A stretch of 48,256 nt of DNA. Source: Prochlorococcus sp. AG-436-C05 (GTDB taxonomy: Bacteria > Cyanobacteriota > Cyanobacteriia > PCC-6307 > Cyanobiaceae). The stretch spans positions 1 through 48,256 of the forward strand of contig QCPB01000008.1 of the NCBI GenBank assembly GCA_003209795.1, read 5' to 3'. The translations under genes were made by a program, and so were the position numbers. Positions 24,534-33,073 of the stretch are shown piece by piece (the stretch's first letter is position 1; the number at the start of each line of letters is the position of its first letter). The notes beneath the pieces were generated by a model. It saw only the letters and a program-made list of their open reading frames with translations, had not been told where the DNA came from and searched no databases.

Positions 24534-24591
24534 TTTATTTTAAAGAGGATAATTGCAATTGTTTATTATTTTTAAATTTAATATTTTTAAA

Positions 24592-24738
24592 CTAGATATT
24601 TGGAGAATTAAAAAATCCTTTAATATACAAAAAAATTATTATCCCAATTATTGGTCCTATTCCAAATATAAATAAAACTAATTTGGCGGTATTTTTTTCC
24701 CCAAGTACGTTATTTTTTTTAGATTGTTTGTTCTTCAT
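24592..24738 (-). CDS. 48-aa membrane protein
   Basis: ATG 24736-24738 to TAG 24592-24594. The N-terminus is basic and polar (MKNKQSKKNNVLGEKN), followed by one long hydrophobic span (LVLFIFGIGPIIGIIIFLYI) and the end KGFFNSPNI. The many positive charges before the span predict that the N-terminus stays in the cytoplasm. No family recognised. Confidence 0.5.
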   Translation of the reverse strand: MKNKQSKKNNVLGEKNTAKLVLFIFGIGPIIGIIIFLYIKGFFNSPNI

Positions 24739-24877
24739 AAGTATTATTTTACATCTAAATTATAAATATTTTTAATTCATCCATTAAATTTTTCGAATTT
24801 CATAAGTTGGTTTATTTTCTAATCTGATATATATAAAATTCGTAATATTGTATAATAAATTATGTTGAAAAGCTTAT

Positions 24878-25084
24878 ATGAGTGCATCTAAGAGAGAAGA
24901 AGTTATTTCTCACCTTCGATATATAAGGTTAGAGCTAAGAGAGATGCATCAAATGCTTATTCAAGATGATTTAATTCCAGACTTAAATGAAGCCAAAGAA
25001 GTTCATGCACAACTTGGTGCTCTTCATGAATTATTAGTAAATAAAGGAAATAAAAAGATAAAGATTGAATTTACTGAGTATTAA
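24878..25084 (+). CDS. 68-aa helical protein, paralog of 26352-26528
   Basis: ISHLRYIRLELREMHQMLIQ is followed by DDLIPDLNEAKEVHAQLGAL and HELLVNK: an all-helical, amphipathic protein. The core H-L-x-x-x-R-x-x-L-x-E-M-H, then an acidic turn with L-I-P and a helix with L-x-x-L-L, recurs in the 58-aa gene at 26352-26528. ATG 24878 follows a weakly A-rich leader. Function unknown. Confidence 0.6.
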   Translation: MSASKREEVISHLRYIRLELREMHQMLIQDDLIPDLNEAKEVHAQLGALHELLVNKGNKKIKIEFTEY

Positions 25085-25103
25085 ATTCACTCTTTTTATT
25101 AGA

Positions 25104-25298
25104 TTAGAAATGATTAGTTTCAGATTCTATTTCTTTTCGATTATCATGCATTATTTCTAACTTATTATATATCTCCTTTATTTGGCTTTGTAGAAGATCA
25201 GTTGAATTGATATTACTTAAGGATTCCATTGCGGATAAAAGACTATCCTTAGCTTCAATCAGATGTCTACATTCTTTACTTCCTGCTTCGTATGACAT
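25104..25298 (-). CDS. 64-aa helical protein, unknown
   Basis: The sequence SYEAGSKECRHLIEAKDSLL continues as SAMESLSNINSTDLLQSQIK and EIYNKLEIMHDNRKEIESET. Two charged helices with a turn at residues 27-34 are likely. It is convergent with the 68-aa gene, 19 bases apart. Not recognised. Confidence 0.5.
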   Translation of the reverse strand: MSYEAGSKECRHLIEAKDSLLSAMESLSNINSTDLLQSQIKEIYNKLEIMHDNRKEIESETNHF

Positions 25299-25646
25299 GA
25301 TTTTAAAAAATTTTATTATTACAAATATAATGGGTAAAGTTCAGTATTGTTTGATACTCTTATCAAATGAATGCTTGTTAACGTTACTTGTTATACAAAC
25401 TAGCATTAATCCTTCAATAAAATAAATATCAAAAGCATAGAAAGCAATAACTTAAATGATTCTGAATTTGTTATTAACTAGTTATGAGATATATGAAAAA
25501 AGAGAATTTAATTATTAGACAGTTCTTATATCAAATATGTATTAAAGAAATATAAAGAACGAATAAATAATTGTGTAAATTTTTAATTAGCTTACTTTCA
25601 TGGTAGGAGACAATTATTTATAAATAATTTTAGTGTTTATTTGTTT
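25299..25646. other. Spacer, only an AT palindrome visible
   Basis: About 350 bases with no believable gene; a plus-strand frame running in from 25207 is antisense to the helical gene and looks random. The one structure is an 18-base perfect palindrome, AATTATTTATAAATAATT, at 25612-25629. Confidence 0.45.
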
Positions 25647-25742
25647 TTAATTATTAATCTTGGTAGTTATTTTATATAAGAAATAAAGACTAACTATAAA
25701 TACTATTACTAGAGCAATAGTTAATGATGAAAAATTATACAT
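25647..25742 (-). CDS. 31-aa membrane peptide
   Basis: ATG 25740-25742 to TAA 25647-25649: MYNFSSLTIALVIVFIVSLY then FLYKITTKINN. One membrane span with a basic tail. Of the same type as the other one-helix peptides in this window. No family recognised. Confidence 0.4.
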   Translation of the reverse strand: MYNFSSLTIALVIVFIVSLYFLYKITTKINN

Positions 25743-25941
25743 TTTTAGTAAAATATTTTATTTAAAAATGCTAACAAATTCTAATTATAAATAAATTGGA
25801 ATTTAATTATTTTTTATAAGAAATAAAAAAAACTTTTTAAATTCAGTTTTTTTTAAATTGATTTTTTTTGTTTTGATATTTTTTAATTTTTTGAAAATCT
25901 TTTCTATTAAATATTCTGATTTGGTACTCATTATATCTAAG

Positions 25942-26292
25942 TTATCTTTCTAATAAATAAATTTTTTCTTTACCAATTTTATCAGGTTTGGTTATTTTAC
26001 ATCCTTTATCTTTTTCCATGTCGCAATCTTTTGTAGCAGCGACTGATTTCCAAGTACATATTTTTTCTTCAGTATATTCTTTTACGACAACCCAACCATT
26101 ATCAGTATATTTTGATATACCATCTTCCCCACAGGAGAATCGTATTTCAAGTTGATTATTTTCTAAGCTAGAACTTTTTTTGATATTTTCTTTGGATTCA
26201 TCTATAAATGTATCTTTATTAGTTAATGTTTTACATGAACTTATTATTAGTAAACCAACCAATAGAGGAAAAAACTTTATTATATTTTTCAT
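25942..26292 (-). CDS. Lipoprotein, unknown
   Basis: 116 aa. The signal MKNIIKFFPLLVGLLIISSC ends in the lipobox I-S-S-C, so Cys20 should carry lipid. The mature part contains IRFSCGEDGISKYTDNGWVV and KEYTEEKICTWKSVAATKDC, then KDKGCKITKPD, with several cysteines that could make disulfides. It is probably attached to the periplasmic face of the inner or outer membrane. Not recognised beyond this. Confidence 0.65.
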   Translation of the reverse strand: MKNIIKFFPLLVGLLIISSCKTLTNKDTFIDESKENIKKSSSLENNQLEIRFSCGEDGISKYTDNGWVVVKEYTEEKICTWKSVAATKDCDMEKDKGCKITKPDKIGKEKIYLLER

Positions 26293-26351
26293 TGTTTATG
26301 GAGTTTTTAAATTAATTCTTGAAATTTTAAATTAACTAAACTAATTATAGT

Positions 26352-26528
26352 TTATTTTGATTCTATTACCTTTAAAAGTTGATCCATTTTATACATTAGT
26401 GTTTTAACATCATCTGGCTTTGGTAATATTAATTCTTCTGTAACTGCAAGATGCATTTCTTTTAAGTTCTGCCTCAATTCCTTTAAATGCATTTTTACAT
26501 TTTCTTTCTTTTCTCTTATTTCAGTCAT
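26352..26528 (-). CDS. 58-aa helical protein, paralog of 24878-25084
   Basis: ATG 26526-26528 to TAA 26352-26354. The sequence MTEIREKKENVKMHLKELRQ continues NLKEMHLAVTEELILPKPDD and VKTLMYKMDQLLKVIESK. The H-L-K-E-L-R-x-x-L-K-E-M-H core, the acidic E-E-L-I-L-P turn and the final helix line up with the 68-aa protein at 24878-25084. Both are small all-helical proteins. Function unknown. Confidence 0.55.
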   Translation of the reverse strand: MTEIREKKENVKMHLKELRQNLKEMHLAVTEELILPKPDDVKTLMYKMDQLLKVIESK

Positions 26529-26604
26529 GGTTAATAATTTAACAGCATTTCAAAATGAAAGTCCTAATTATAATAGGTTTTGTTTTTTTTGAATATAAAG
26601 TTTC

Positions 26605-27009
26605 TTATCTTTTTATATTTTTAATTTCATAAATTTCCTCTCCTCCATTACAAAGATTGGTTGATAACATCCTTAACTCTTTCCTGGTGATTTTGATAAG
26701 ATCTTTATTTTCACTAATATAATCTTTAGCAATGGTTTGACATTCTATTTTATTTTTTGATTGTCTAACTACCGGATAGAAATAAGCCAGAACTATTAAA
26801 AAAAATAAAAATGTAACTATTGATTTCGTATCATTTTTGATAAAATCTTTTAGCTTTTTGTTGCTTTTTAATATAGTTATCAGAAACTTATCTGGCAATC
26901 CTATTTGAACGAATAATAATTCTACCCACCAAGGAAGTGATTTATCTTTTTGAATATTCGTTTTTGCGGAATTTTTCAGTTTTTTGTCTTCAAAGCTTTG
27001 ATTTTTCAT
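26605..27009 (-). CDS. 134-aa single-span protein with CNGG
   Basis: Residues 1-60 are basic and polar with an amphipathic part, PWWVELLFVQIGLPDKFL. The span is SIVTFLFFLIVLAYFYPVV (about 63-81). The outer part has KIECQTIAKDYI, a helix and LCNGGEEIYEI. The span with P-V-V, then Cys, then CNGG follows the pattern of 14208-14444, here with an added N-terminal domain. Function unknown. Confidence 0.6.
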   Translation of the reverse strand: MKNQSFEDKKLKNSAKTNIQKDKSLPWWVELLFVQIGLPDKFLITILKSNKKLKDFIKNDTKSIVTFLFFLIVLAYFYPVVRQSKNKIECQTIAKDYISENKDLIKITRKELRMLSTNLCNGGEEIYEIKNIKR

Positions 27010-27177
27010 ATCTTTTGCATTATTTTATTCTTTTGTCTCCATTTAATGAAATGACTTATTTGGAATATAGTGGTTTTATTTTGATTTGAAAACTATATTT
27101 TTATTTTTTAAGTTTTAATTTAATTTATCTATCAATTTGATTATTGTAAATTTATAGTTTGAATATATCAGTTATTA

Positions 27178-27447
27178 ATGGCAAAAAAAAGAAGAAAGCT
27201 AAATAAAGATTTCGAGAAGAAAATATATTCCTCAAAAAAAAATGTTGAATTGGTTTTAGCCAAGATTTATGACATTGATGATGAAGAAATACAGAAGGAG
27301 TATTTTAGCTCATTTAATAAAGTTGTTTATTTATTTCAGAAGTTAAAGGATGATTATGAGTCAATAGGATTTAATAATGATTCTGAAAAATTGATGGCCA
27401 ACTATCAGAATTCTTTTCTTCTATTTGAATCAGAGTTTGAAATTTAA
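27178..27447 (+). CDS. 89-aa charged helical protein
   Basis: A lysine-rich start (MAKKRRKLNKDFEKKIYSSK) is followed by helices, NVELVLAKIYDIDDEEIQKE and FNKVVYLFQKLKDDYE, and an acidic end. The charge split, basic front and acidic rear, suggests nucleic-acid contact by the front part; this is inference. No span or signal. Not recognised. Confidence 0.55.
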   Translation: MAKKRRKLNKDFEKKIYSSKKNVELVLAKIYDIDDEEIQKEYFSSFNKVVYLFQKLKDDYESIGFNNDSEKLMANYQNSFLLFESEFEI

Positions 27448-27458
27448 AATTTAAACTA

Positions 27459-27662
27459 TCATTTAAATGGTATTACGGGTATTTTTATTCTTTTGCCTTT
27501 TAATAAATTAATATTTTTTTCTTTCAAATTTTTGATACAAGCTGTTTTTTTTCTTTCCTTTTTACAAATTTTTCTTATTTCATAATCATTAAGAGAATAT
27601 ACTTTATTCTCATTTATAAAAAATGGCAACAAAAATAAAAATGTAAATAATAAATATTTCAT
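27459..27662 (-). CDS. Small secreted basic protein
   Basis: 67 aa. A signal peptide (MKYLLFTFLFLLPFFI, cleavage likely after about residue 22) is followed by a mature part of about 45 residues with IRKICKKERKKTACIKNLKE and KRIKIPVIPFK. The mature peptide is strongly basic with two Cys 11 residues apart. It could be a periplasmic binding protein for a negatively charged partner, or a secreted peptide; no evidence decides. It is convergent with the charged gene upstream, 12 bases apart. Confidence 0.5.
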   Translation of the reverse strand: MKYLLFTFLFLLPFFINENKVYSLNDYEIRKICKKERKKTACIKNLKEKNINLLKGKRIKIPVIPFK

Positions 27663-27694
27663 TAATTATTTTATAAATTGTTCACTTTTTAATA

Positions 27695-27973
27695 TTAACT
27701 TCGATTATAAATGTCTAAAAGATTTTTTAATTCATCTTTACTTAAGTCTGTTGAAATAAAAACTTCTTGAGCTGTTTTACCTTTCCTAGCAATTGCTTTA
27801 TATCCACTGATGGTTTTTACTGATAATCTTATAATTAGTTTAGATGATCTTCCTTTTACTCTTGAAATTATTGCTGGAGTAACTGTCCTAATATTTATAT
27901 TTAAGGCAAGCTTCTTAAGAATTGGAATTAAACCTTCGATATTTGAGCTATGATTTAATACTAATCTTCCCAA
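27695..27973 (-). CDS. DUF2103 family protein
   Basis: 92 aa. The opening MGRLVLNHSSNIEGLIPILK, then TVTPAIISRVKG, and a later SGYKAIARKGKTAQEVFIST match the DUF2103 pattern (R-L-V-x-x-H-S, E-G-L-I-P, G-Y-K-A-I-A-R-x-G). The family is described as a predicted metal-binding protein of unknown role; the conserved His8 is a possible ligand. The start at ATG 27973 fits the family's N-terminus. Confidence 0.82.
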   Translation of the reverse strand: MGRLVLNHSSNIEGLIPILKKLALNINIRTVTPAIISRVKGRSSKLIIRLSVKTISGYKAIARKGKTAQEVFISTDLSKDELKNLLDIYNRS

Positions 27974-28097
27974 AATTATTACTCTTTAAATTTACATACT
28001 AATTTACTAAATTAATTTTTGAGAAATTAATTTTAATTTAGAATTTATAAAAAGTTTTTGAAGTTCTGGTATATTTAATATCAATAATTTAACTCTA

Positions 28098-28199
28098 ATG
28101 ATTTTTCAAATAGGTTGGGCAGCTTTAGCCGCAATTTTTACTTTTTCAATTGCCATGGTTGTTTGGGGAAGAAATGGTGATGGCTCTATTGATATCTGA
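28098..28199 (+). CDS. petN: Cytochrome b6f complex subunit VIII (PetN)
   Basis: 33 aa, too short for many gene callers. The sequence [20 protein letters not shown] continues [13 protein letters not shown]. The Gly-Trp-Ala near the start, the single span with FTFS and the ending VVWGRNG are the marks of PetN, which is needed for a stable b6f complex in the thylakoid membrane. The last residues extend a little past the usual GRNG end. Its 3' end overlaps the next gene by 20 bases. Confidence 0.93.
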
Positions 28200-28338
28200 T
28201 TTTTCTTTTTTTATAAACGAAATTAATTTAAATAATTTTCTTATTTTTGCATCATTTATTTTACTTATACTTATAACCATTGCAGTGATTTATATTTCTT
28301 ATGTTTCTTGGAAAGATAAGAAAAGGATAGGTAGATAA
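28180..28338 (+). CDS. 52-aa membrane protein overlapping petN
   Basis: A start at ATG 28180 gives [20 protein letters not shown], then the span [20 protein letters not shown] and a basic end [12 protein letters not shown] 28174 in the same frame is an alternative. The frame is open to 28150, but everything before 28174 lies inside petN in another frame. The overlap of 20 bases suggests coupled translation with petN. One or two spans with a basic cytoplasmic tail. Function unknown; a b6f link is only a guess from position. Confidence 0.6.
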
Positions 28339-28353
28339 ATTTAAATTTTAAAA

Positions 28354-28959
28354 TTACTTATTTTGTTTCTTATTTTTTATTTTAAGTTCTTCAAGTAGTT
28401 CTTTAGCTTGCGCCATCTTTTTTATGCTTGCTTTATAAATTCCAATTTCTTTTTCTGCTTTTTTAACTGGCAGATTTAAATTTACAAATATATCAGAAAT
28501 TATTTTATTTTTTTTAGATTCACTAGTCCCTTCAAAGTCAGTAGAGTTGGCAATAGTTATATATACTCCTAAATTAAGTATTCTCGAGGGGTAATGATTA
28601 GTCCTACTTTTATCTTTTAATAAATTTTGAATATCTTTTGATGATTTATTTTTTAATTCTTGAAATGACTTTTTTGAAGTTTCTTTGATTTTTTTTGAAT
28701 CAAAATTACTAGAACTACATAACGAATCAAAAAGAAGATCTAGATGTTCTTCAGGATTGTAATCTTTCATAAGTTCCTTGAAGATTTCTGTAAGACCAAG
28801 ACAAAACAAATAATCCAGACTGAAGTCACTTTGATGGCTTAAAAGATTAAGTTCCACTAGAAGCTCATCAACTATTGTTTTATATAAACCTGGAATCACG
28901 TAAGGGAACTTCTCATGAAATAACATTTTGCTATCTGAGACAGTCAATTTTTCTTTCAA
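28354..28959 (-). CDS. thf1: Thylakoid formation protein Thf1 (Psb29)
   Basis: 201 aa. TVSDSKMLFHEKFPYVIPGL is followed by YKTIVDELLVELNLLSHQSD, FSLDYLFCLGLTEIFKELM and YNPEEHLDLLFDSLCSSSNFD, the classic conserved front half of Thf1/Psb29. The back half is a lysine-rich helix that is variable in the family. Thf1 works in photosystem II biogenesis and supports FtsH-dependent repair. ftsH lies 0.7 kb downstream. ATG start at 28957-28959. Confidence 0.95.
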   Translation of the reverse strand: MKEKLTVSDSKMLFHEKFPYVIPGLYKTIVDELLVELNLLSHQSDFSLDYLFCLGLTEIFKELMKDYNPEEHLDLLFDSLCSSSNFDSKKIKETSKKSFQELKNKSSKDIQNLLKDKSRTNHYPSRILNLGVYITIANSTDFEGTSESKKNKIISDIFVNLNLPVKKAEKEIGIYKASIKKMAQAKELLEELKIKNKKQNK

Positions 28960-29041
28960 TTTTTTTTATATGTAAACCTTAATAACCATAGCGTATGTTG
29001 ACTCAAAATCGTTAGTATCTAATAGAGGAATAAATATTATT

Positions 29042-29632
29042 ATGATCCCTTTAGTTTTAGAAGAATCCGGAGGAAGTGAAAGAGTCTTTGATATTTATTC
29101 AAGACTACTTAGAGAGAGGATAATCTTTCTAGGAGAACAAGTTACGAGTGAAACTGCTAATAGAATTGTAGCTCAATTGCTTTTTTTAGAGGCAGAAGAT
29201 CCTGACAAGGATATTTATATGTATATAAATTCCCCAGGAGGGTCAGTTTATGATGGATTAGGTATTTTCGACACAATGCAACATGTGAAACCTGATATTC
29301 ATACTGTTTGTGTTGGACTTGCCGCTAGTATGGGAGCTTTTTTATTATCTGCAGGCACTAAAGGGAAAAGAAGCAGCTTAAGGCATTCAAGAATAATGAT
29401 ACATCAACCTCTTGGTGGGGCTAGAGGACAAGCTAGTGATATAAGAATTCAGGCCGATGAAATATTATTTTTAAAAGAACGCTTAAATACAGAATTATCA
29501 GAAAGAACTGGAAAAGATTATGAGACTATAAAGGAAGATACTGATAGGGACTTTTACATGTCACCACAAGAGGCGGTTGAATATGGATTGATAGACTTGG
29601 TATTAGATAAAAAACCAATTATTAATACTTAG
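29042..29632 (+). CDS. clpP: ATP-dependent Clp protease proteolytic subunit
   Basis: 196 aa serine peptidase that forms the barrel of Clp protease. The catalytic triad reads as Ser96 ([10 protein letters not shown]), His121 ([10 protein letters not shown]) and Asp170 (DTDRDFYMS). The [19 protein letters not shown] segment forms the substrate cleft. All triad residues are present, unlike in the inactive ClpR paralogs. Cyanobacteria carry several ClpP copies; which number this is cannot be said. The stop interlocks with ftsH (TTAG at 29629-29632). Confidence 0.96.
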   Translation: MIPLVLEESGGSERVFDIYSRLLRERIIFLGEQVTSETANRIVAQLLFLEAEDPDKDIYMYINSPGGSVYDGLGIFDTMQHVKPDIHTVCVGLAASMGAFLLSAGTKGKRSSLRHSRIMIHQPLGGARGQASDIRIQADEILFLKERLNTELSERTGKDYETIKEDTDRDFYMSPQEAVEYGLIDLVLDKKPIINT

Positions 29633-31542
29633 TTGAGTAATTGAGGTGTTCTCTCTTTCTTGGGTATAGAAGTGTATTTGGATAGTATCTCAACAAATTC
29701 ATTTCCATCTAAAGTCTCTTTTTCAATTAAAATATCAACTATTTTATCCATTGCTTCTCTATTTTTACTAACTAAAGAGTAAGTCTCTTTATAGCAATCT
29801 TTTACCATAACTCTTACGCTTTTATCAATTTGTTTCGAGATTGAGTCAGAAACCTCACTTCTTGTCATTAGATCTCTTCCAACAAAAACTTCCTGATTAC
29901 CTCCTTCAAGAGCTATAGGCCCTAAATCACTCATGCCAAATCTCGTAACCATTTGTCTGGCCATAGAGGCAACTTGTTGAAAATCTCCACCTGCGCCAGT
30001 TGTTACTTCTCCTTTTCCAAAAACGACGTCTTCAGCTGCTCTTCCTCCAAGAGCACCCATTATCCTTGCTTTTAACTGTGCCCTGCTAACAAGAGTTTGC
30101 TCATCATCAGGAGTAAACCAAGTCAAACCTTTAGCTTGACCTCTTGGAATCACTGTTACTTTTTGAACTGGATCGTGAGCCTTAACTAATGAACCTATTA
30201 GAGCATGACCAACTTCATGATAAGCAATTAATCTTTTACTTCTTCCATCAGTCAACGGAGTACCCTCCATTCCAGCAACAATTCTGTCCACTGAATCATC
30301 TATTTCAGCAATGCTTATTGAGTCCTTTCTTCTCCTCGCCGTTAAAATTGCAGCTTCATTGAGTAAATTGGCTAAATCTGCGCCAGTAAAACCAGGAGTT
30401 CTTCTAGCAATACTTTCCAAAGTTAGGTTCTCTTGGAGTTTTTTGTTTCTTGAGTGAACCTCAAGTATAGATAATCTACCCTTAATATCAGGAGCATCTA
30501 CTGTTACTTGCCTGTCAAATCTTCCAGGCCTCATCAAAGCAGAGTCTAAGACATCTGGTCTGTTTGTTGCTGCAATTATTATTATTCCGCTATTACCCTC
30601 AAATCCATCCATTTCTGTTAGTAATTGGTTAAGAGTCTGCTCTCTTTCATCGTTTCCTCCTCCAATACCAGCCCCCCTTTGTCTACCTACAGCATCAATC
30701 TCATCAATAAAAATTAGACATGGACTATTCTCTTTGGCTCTCTTGAAAAGATCTCTTACCCTACTGGCTCCAACTCCAACAAACATTTCAACAAATTCTG
30801 AACCTGAAAGAGAGAAGAATGGTACTCCCGCTTCTCCAGCAATAGCCTTCGCTAAAAGAGTTTTTCCTGTTCCAGGAGGGCCTACTAATAAAACTCCTTT
30901 TGGTATTCTCGCACCAACTGATGTAAATTTTTCAGGCTTTTTTAAAAAAGTAACAACTTCCTCTAAGTCTTCTTTTGCTTCATTAACTCCGGCCACATCA
31001 TCAAAGACAACACCTGTTTCAGCTTCCATTGCAAATCTAGCCTTTGTTTTGCCGAATTGCATTGCTTGGCCAGGCCCTCCAGGCATTCCATTCGATCTTC
31101 TAGCTAATAAGATTAATCCTCCTATTAATAATGCTGGAAAGAGAAGATTTCCTAGGATCCCTAAGGCTGGAGGAGCTGTTTTAACTGGATGTACATCAAA
31201 ACTTATGCCTTCATTCTTTAATTTATTTATTAGTTCAGGAGTTAACCCTGGTAAATCTACTCTCAACCTTTGTACTTTATTATCTAAATCAGAATCTATG
31301 GTTTCTACAACTGCGTTTCTTCCTCCCTCAAAAATATCAACTGAAGTTACTCGTCCTGAATTAATATAATCTAAAAATCTTCCATAGCTAACCCTTGCCA
31401 CAGCAGAATTTCTAGGGGCAACTATTGAACTATTTGATGTTGATGAATCACTATTGGTTGAGGATATAAACTGATACGAAAGTGCAATAACTAATATTAT
31501 AGGTAAAGCCCATAGAATTATTGTTTTAAATTTTGGGTTCAT
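29629..31542 (-). CDS. ftsH: ATP-dependent zinc metalloprotease FtsH
   Basis: 637 aa. The N-terminal span (9-26) and a second at about 129-147 flank the lumenal part. The AAA+ domain has Walker A GPPGTGKT (221-228), Walker B LIFIDE (276-281), and RPGRFDR as arginine finger region. The zinc peptidase site is HEVGH (442-446). It degrades membrane proteins, including damaged D1 in photosystem II repair; cyanobacteria have several FtsH forms. It is convergent with clpP, so the two proteases share a 3' end. Confidence 0.97.
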   Translation of the reverse strand: MNPKFKTIILWALPIILVIALSYQFISSTNSDSSTSNSSIVAPRNSAVARVSYGRFLDYINSGRVTSVDIFEGGRNAVVETIDSDLDNKVQRLRVDLPGLTPELINKLKNEGISFDVHPVKTAPPALGILGNLLFPALLIGGLILLARRSNGMPGGPGQAMQFGKTKARFAMEAETGVVFDDVAGVNEAKEDLEEVVTFLKKPEKFTSVGARIPKGVLLVGPPGTGKTLLAKAIAGEAGVPFFSLSGSEFVEMFVGVGASRVRDLFKRAKENSPCLIFIDEIDAVGRQRGAGIGGGNDEREQTLNQLLTEMDGFEGNSGIIIIAATNRPDVLDSALMRPGRFDRQVTVDAPDIKGRLSILEVHSRNKKLQENLTLESIARRTPGFTGADLANLLNEAAILTARRRKDSISIAEIDDSVDRIVAGMEGTPLTDGRSKRLIAYHEVGHALIGSLVKAHDPVQKVTVIPRGQAKGLTWFTPDDEQTLVSRAQLKARIMGALGGRAAEDVVFGKGEVTTGAGGDFQQVASMARQMVTRFGMSDLGPIALEGGNQEVFVGRDLMTRSEVSDSISKQIDKSVRVMVKDCYKETYSLVSKNREAMDKIVDILIEKETLDGNEFVEILSKYTSIPKKERTPQLLN

Positions 31543-31645
31543 TAATTTATTTCAATTATTATTTACAATTCTAGAATGAATTCATTCGTTTCGTTGATAT
31601 TCCATCTAATATTATGATTACTATCTCTTCGTATAATATTAATTA

Positions 31646-31855
31646 ATGAAATTAGAGATTAAAGATAAAGTTAAGTTAATTGCGCCACTATCTTATCTAA
31701 AGACCTCGGATAATATGCCAATGCTAAGGCCTCCAGATTTAGTTGCAATTGATGAGGTAGGTGAAGTTGTATCTATCAGATCCCCTAAAACTGTAGAAAT
31801 AAGGTTCAGGAGAGGGTCCTTTTTAATTGATATTGATAAAGTTGAAAAAATCTGA
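31646..31855 (+). CDS. sipA: SipA-like regulatory protein (DUF3148)
   Basis: 69 aa. It opens with a strand-rich part, KLEIKDKVKLIAPLSYLKTS, followed by MPMLRPPDLVAIDEVGEVVS and KTVEIRFRRGSFLIDIDKVE. The P-M-L-R-P-P-D-L-V and R-F-R-R-G-x-F-L-I-D motifs are those of SipA, a small SH3-like protein that binds the sensor kinase NblS and modulates stress signalling in cyanobacteria. The role here is by analogy. Its stop abuts that of the convergent peptidase gene. Confidence 0.85.
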   Translation: MKLEIKDKVKLIAPLSYLKTSDNMPMLRPPDLVAIDEVGEVVSIRSPKTVEIRFRRGSFLIDIDKVEKI

Positions 31856-33073
31856 TTAAAAATTCTTTATCCACTTATTTTTTATATCATTACAAATTTT
31901 TTTATCACCACTAATACTTAAGAAAGGGTTGGCGAAATATTTATTAGTTGATTTTTGTATATCTTTTGCCGATATTGCTTCAATTTTTTTTAAATCATAA
32001 TCTTCGAAACTTGGAAACATTCCATAGCTAATTAACTGAATATTTCTTTGTAAAATTTCATCTAAAGATTGATTCCTGATAAGAAAAGAACTTTTCAATT
32101 TTTCTTTAGCTAAGTATATTTCTTTATCCGATATTAATGAAAATAATAATTCTTTCCACAATTTATCTAAAAGTTCAAATGCAATTATTGCGTTTTTATT
32201 GGAAACAGAAAAATAAATTAAAAAAGGAGCATTCTCTTTTCTGATGGGATTAAAAACTCCTACTTCATAAGTTAAACCATTTTGTTCTCTAAAAAGTTTA
32301 AAGAGAATAGAACTCATGCCAAATGAAAGATGCGACTCAAGGATTTTTAATGGCCAATATTCAATACTTTTCCTAGAACAAGTTTGGTTACCCAACATTA
32401 GGATTAATTGATTTGATTTGTTATATGAGCTAACAAATCTAGATTCTGGACTTGGATCGAAATTTGTGGAAATTATTTTTTCTTTAAAAGTTTTTTTGTT
32501 AAAATCTTTTGAGGCATTTTCATTTATTTTTACATTGTTTGAAATTAGATATTTTTCTCTGCTATTAAATTTTTTATATTCAGATAAAATATCACTATAT
32601 TTTATGCTTAAAACATCTTTTTCATAACCACCACAACTAAAAGCATATGGATGTTGTGAGTAAACAATCTTCCTCCATTTCTCAAAAGAAATATTAAACG
32701 GGTTCTCCTTATCTTTTTTTATTGAATTTAATGTTGATTTTTTAACTATTTGAAATTGACCTTCTTGAAGAAGTGGCTTATTAATTATTAGATCTAATAA
32801 AGGAAATAATTTATTGAAATGATCATCCAAGGATTTGAGACTCATAAGCATTCCATCTTCAAAAACTTCGTGATTTAATTCTGCTCCATGAGATTCTATG
32901 AAATCAGAAAGTTCTAAATTATCAAATCCCTCGCATCCTCTTGTAAGCAATGAACAAAGAAGCATATTTATGCCCTTTTTCCCATTAACATCTAAAGTAC
33001 TGCCTCCATTTATCCAGATCATCGCAATCGAGAAATTTCTATTTATACCATTCTGAAAATATCTTTTTATCAT
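31856..33073 (-). CDS. M16 peptidase-like subunit without zinc motif
   Basis: 405 aa of the insulinase (M16) fold. The start (INGGSTLDVNGKKGINMLLC) keeps the fold's first strand and helix, but the position of H-x-x-E-H reads LLCSLLTRGCEG, with no zinc ligands. The C-terminal half keeps the R/Y pattern (LFREQNGLTYEVGVFN) that binds peptide. In two-gene M16B systems one partner is catalytic and the other, like this, supplies the substrate site. It overlaps the upstream M16 gene by one base (TAATG), so they are co-translated. Confidence 0.85.
   Translation of the reverse strand: MIKRYFQNGINRNFSIAMIWINGGSTLDVNGKKGINMLLCSLLTRGCEGFDNLELSDFIESHGAELNHEVFEDGMLMSLKSLDDHFNKLFPLLDLIINKPLLQEGQFQIVKKSTLNSIKKDKENPFNISFEKWRKIVYSQHPYAFSCGGYEKDVLSIKYSDILSEYKKFNSREKYLISNNVKINENASKDFNKKTFKEKIISTNFDPSPESRFVSSYNKSNQLILMLGNQTCSRKSIEYWPLKILESHLSFGMSSILFKLFREQNGLTYEVGVFNPIRKENAPFLIYFSVSNKNAIIAFELLDKLWKELLFSLISDKEIYLAKEKLKSSFLIRNQSLDEILQRNIQLISYGMFPSFEDYDLKKIEAISAKDIQKSTNKYFANPFLSISGDKKICNDIKNKWIKNF

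Noticed and set aside
25612-25629. 18-base perfect palindrome as a regulator site
   Set aside because: It consists only of A and T in very AT-rich DNA and lies far from a gene start, so chance is likely.
30734-31369. 211-codon plus-strand frame
   Set aside because: It is the antisense shadow of ftsH; length comes from the codon bias of ftsH.
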